Below are positions 61,578 through 64,000 of a stretch of 64,000 bases of DNA, in pieces. The first letter of the stretch is position 1; each line of letters starts with the position of its first letter. A program made the position numbers and the translations under genes. Source of the DNA: Rhodocyclaceae bacterium (lineage in GTDB: Bacteria; Pseudomonadota; Gammaproteobacteria; Burkholderiales; Rhodocyclaceae); the NCBI GenBank assembly GCA_016702335.1, contig JADJEF010000020.1:248001-312000 (forward strand), given 5' to 3'. The notes below the pieces were generated by a model. The model was given only the letters and a program-made list of their open reading frames with translations, ran no database searches and had not been told where the DNA came from.

Positions 61578-62370
61578 TTTGGTCTCCAACGTTTTCAGGG
61601 AAGTCTTGATAGGAAGCAAACATCAACGCTGCCAGATGTCGATCTTCGATCTGGGCTCGGGTTCCAGCAACTGGAATATCTTTGATTCCGGTGACGATGG
61701 CCCTCAGCCGGGATGACAATTCCGGCGTTGGGCTAAGCCAAAGGCAGCGTGCAAACTGACCGCGCTTGATCGCTTGCAAACGGTCGGACAGAATGACTTC
61801 GTAACGTTTGACGGTTTTGATTGTTCTCTCACACTCAATGGCAAAACGTATACCGCTCGGTGACGTAGTTAGTGCGTCTGGGCGACTCTGACTGGCATGC
61901 CATTTTCCCGTCTGATCACCCAGCAGCCACTCGGTCCAGCCAGCACGCTCAGCGAGAATACTTACGCGTTGTAGATCCAAGGTGTGTGCAAGGACGGTCA
62001 ACCCAACACGACCGGCCTCAAAATATTTGCTTTCAGGCTGTTCACCATTGTCAGGATCAAATGCGAATGCCTGCCCGTGAGATGTAATCCCCCAGAGCGT
62101 CCAGCGCCGGCCATTGGCCTCTACTGTTTCGCGACGGAGCAATTCGTCACGCTCCATTGCAGCCAGGGTTGTGTGTACGCCCTGGCGGCTTGATATTCCA
62201 AGGAGCCGTCCGGCGATCTCTGCCGACGTGTAAATATTCTTTTTCAGGAATCGAAGGAGAGCTTGTCGCTTCTCGGTAATTCGAACTGCACGTTCTTGAG
62301 GAGGCAAGAACCGGCCTACATGTAGCGGAGCGCAACTCGAATTGCGCGCGTCAGGTCTAGACGCTTCCAT
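61549..62370 (-). CDS. Replication-relaxation / MobC-like protein (tentative)
   Basis: About 273 residues from the Met at 62370 (62409 is possible). An N-terminal winged helix (YTSAEIAGRLLGISSRQGVHTTLAAMERDELL) is followed by a nuclease-like region with a PD-(D/E)xK pattern (SRPDALTTSPSGIRFAIECERT) and VKRYEVILSDRLQAI. This layout resembles the replication-relaxation/MobC proteins of conjugative elements. The assignment rests on pattern only. Confidence 0.5.
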   Translation of the reverse strand: MEASRPDARNSSCAPLHVGRFLPPQERAVRITEKRQALLRFLKKNIYTSAEIAGRLLGISSRQGVHTTLAAMERDELLRRETVEANGRRWTLWGITSHGQAFAFDPDNGEQPESKYFEAGRVGLTVLAHTLDLQRVSILAERAGWTEWLLGDQTGKWHASQSRPDALTTSPSGIRFAIECERTIKTVKRYEVILSDRLQAIKRGQFARCLWLSPTPELSSRLRAIVTGIKDIPVAGTRAQIEDRHLAALMFASYQDFPENVGDQNGISKTQSC

Positions 62371-63457
62371 AGCGGAGTTCCAGCAGTTTAAATACCCGGG
62401 AATACTCAAGCTCAGCAGAAATCACATTGCACAGTGTTCGCATGCCAAGAATTTCGTCCTGAGTGAATCGAATGCTTACATTGACCTCTGCACCTTTCGC
62501 ACTGAGGAAGAAAACACCTCCCATGTGAGGCATATGCTCCAAACGGAAATAATCAGACTCCGCGCCCCGATCAAGGCGAGTAAGCTCGACAAAATCGACA
62601 AAACGCTCGTATCGACATGTAAGCATCCAGGAGCTAGACGCTGGCGTAATCAGCACAGACAAGTCCCCGTTTCCGTCGGCAAACGAGATAGAAAAGTGTT
62701 CATTGCGATGATTCAGAGATGCACGGATCTTGAGGCGATCGATCATTTCGTGGTGATTCTCGACGCTATCAACTGGGCGGTCGTTTTCATATGTGAAGGA
62801 CCGCAGTGCGAGTAGCAGCAGTCCAGGCAAGTATGGTCGCAGCACACGGTCCACATCGTCGTCAGCAAGGCCGCCCTTCTCGTCCCTCAAAGCAACTTCG
62901 AGGTTTCGTGACATGAACTCACCGGTAGTGCGAAATGGAATTCCGGGCGAATCAACCAAGGATCTACCTTCATTGATTGAGTCGAGTAGATCGATTTTTT
63001 CTTGAGCCTTTGTTCCAAGATTGCTCCTGTAATAGCGCGCTCGGTCATCTGGAATGTCATGCCCCTGCTGTTTGCATAGCGTAATGAATGCTGCAAATGC
63101 ATTGAGATTGTTTTTCAACAAGTCTGCGCGAACAAAGTCGCGGCGCGTGTGTCTGTAGGTCGTATGCGCCTGATCCGCAAGGAATGCATAGTGATGTTGG
63201 GTTAGTGGCAGGGCATCACGTTGCGCCCGTAGGATTCCACGAAGCATTTCCTCCTTATCGACCACGAAGCCGATCGGCATGTCGCGGCCCGCTGAATTGA
63301 TCAGCAGTTGTCGTGCAACATCAGAGGTGGTGAGTTTCTGGCCTTCCCGCTCAAGCGCTTCGCGCGAACGTTCCAGGTACTGGGTTAGCCACTCGGAAAC
63401 TCGGAGTGACAGCGTCTTCTGCATTCCCTCTTCAGGGGCGAGCTGTTTGCGTCCCAT
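62357..63457 (-). CDS. Uncharacterised conjugative-element protein
   Basis: 366 residues; no family recognised. The N-terminal segment (KTLSLRVSEWLTQYLERSREAL) looks like a ribbon-helix-helix strand and helix; the rest is mixed alpha/beta with no clear catalytic motif or membrane helix. It overlaps the upstream gene's stop (TAATG) and the downstream gene's start, so it is probably operonic. Confidence 0.6.
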   Translation of the reverse strand: MGRKQLAPEEGMQKTLSLRVSEWLTQYLERSREALEREGQKLTTSDVARQLLINSAGRDMPIGFVVDKEEMLRGILRAQRDALPLTQHHYAFLADQAHTTYRHTRRDFVRADLLKNNLNAFAAFITLCKQQGHDIPDDRARYYRSNLGTKAQEKIDLLDSINEGRSLVDSPGIPFRTTGEFMSRNLEVALRDEKGGLADDDVDRVLRPYLPGLLLLALRSFTYENDRPVDSVENHHEMIDRLKIRASLNHRNEHFSISFADGNGDLSVLITPASSSWMLTCRYERFVDFVELTRLDRGAESDYFRLEHMPHMGGVFFLSAKGAEVNVSIRFTQDEILGMRTLCNVISAELEYSRVFKLLELRYGSV

Positions 63458-64000
63458 TATGCAGATCCTTCAATTATGTCGGAAAGATCGATCGGAATCT
63501 CGTTGGGCGATACCATCGCCCAACGTGGGTTGGAATAGCCAACACCATTCCAGTCAAACCATACTCGATGAAGAGTGCCGTGTTCTGGGATGCTCAAGGA
63601 TGAGCCCGCTGGAAACGCGTTATACCAATGAATATCTTCTGGCTTCAGACTTTCACCCTCAAGAAGAAGTAAGTACAACACTTTTGTTGCGACTCGCTCC
63701 GCCGCATTCATCACGCTCGGCAGACTGAGTCCTGGCAATTCCTCCAGCACGATATGTGCTCGATGGTCGTCACTGCAATGGTAACGAATACCGCAAACAG
63801 CTTCTTTCCCAGCTGCCCCTTGATAGCTCAGTTTTTTTCGACCACTGCTGATCCGAGAATCAGTCGGCTGTGTATGGCTAGCCAGTGAATTTAGGCGTAT
63901 TTCTAGGCGCTGATTTCCTGTACGACGCGCCAGGCGCTCACCCAGATACCCGGCAAGCCAAAGCTTCAGTCCAGTAATGGGTTTGTATCCAAATTCTGGG
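63457..64000 (-). CDS. Uncharacterised protein, 5' end beyond window
   Basis: The frame read on the minus strand stays open from the right window edge to the stop at 63457 (about 181 codons visible), so the true start lies outside; a GTG at 63750 is not needed as the start. Visible text includes GLKLWLAGYLGERLARRTGN and CSDDHRAHIVLEELPGLSLP. No family was recognised. Confidence 0.55.
   Translation of the reverse strand, partial: PEFGYKPITGLKLWLAGYLGERLARRTGNQRLEIRLNSLASHTQPTDSRISSGRKKLSYQGAAGKEAVCGIRYHCSDDHRAHIVLEELPGLSLPSVMNAAERVATKVLYLLLLEGESLKPEDIHWYNAFPAGSSLSIPEHGTLHRVWFDWNGVGYSNPRWAMVSPNEIPIDLSDIIEGSA

Noticed and set aside
1..64000. CRISPR array
   Set aside because: No regularly spaced direct repeats of 25-40 bases were found; the short repeats here are dispersed, not spaced.

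Overview
The window looks like the chromosome of a betaproteobacterium, probably near Rhodocyclales or Nitrosomonadales. This is inferred from gene content and order (pyrG-kdsA-eno-ftsB, bamC next to dapA, a TgpA-type transglutaminase operon, fused mnmC) and from the high GC content. No rRNA gene is present to confirm it.

Bases 1 to about 41,220 are ordinary backbone. From left to right they hold: a partial ATP-grasp-like gene, a DinG/YoaA helicase and an HDOD/secretin-like cluster; a diguanylate cyclase, a PQQ-type sugar dehydrogenase, msrB and a PilZ protein; tRNA-Arg and tRNA-Asp; bamC, dapA and a deacetylase-like gene; the MoxR-DUF58-transglutaminase operon; an AsmA-like coiled-coil membrane protein; a DEAD-box RNA helicase; azlCD; ftsB-eno-kdsA-pyrG; prfB with its programmed frameshift; lysS, mnmC, gltX, tRNA-Val and lysC; and a P460-like cytochrome.

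From about 41,225 to the right edge lies a genomic island. Its left border is an eroded ISL3-family transposase followed by a 58-base 3' fragment of a tRNA-Ser gene, the usual scar of tRNA-targeted integration. Inside is one tightly packed minus-strand BREX phage-defence operon, in transcription order: HTH regulator, brxE, brxA, brxB, brxC, pglX (split by a frameshift), fic, a 38-codon small ORF, pglZ, brxL and a KAP-type NTPase. Neighbouring genes overlap or are separated by a few to about 30 bases, so they are probably co-transcribed. The operon combines type 1 hallmarks (brxL) with brxE, which is typical of type 6. BrxL carries a MITD1-like C-terminal domain. Right of BREX are an ArdC-type antirestriction gene, about 1.1 kb of very strongly structured non-coding DNA, and conjugation or replication-type genes (a ribbon-helix-helix protein, a replication-relaxation/MobC-like protein and two unknowns). 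This suggests an integrative conjugative element that extends past base 64,000.

Two signals are not explained by ordinary annotation. First, a 29-base repeat with core AAGTCGGCGCTGG occurs about a dozen times in both orientations, in intergenic gaps and inside reading frames, where it stays in frame by using several different frames. Second, the island's non-coding region contains three hairpins with different stems but the same CCCA loop, a 37/39-base inverted repeat around a structured 186-base loop, iteron-like repeats and a perfect 14-bp inverted repeat. It is a candidate transfer or replication origin or a large structured RNA.
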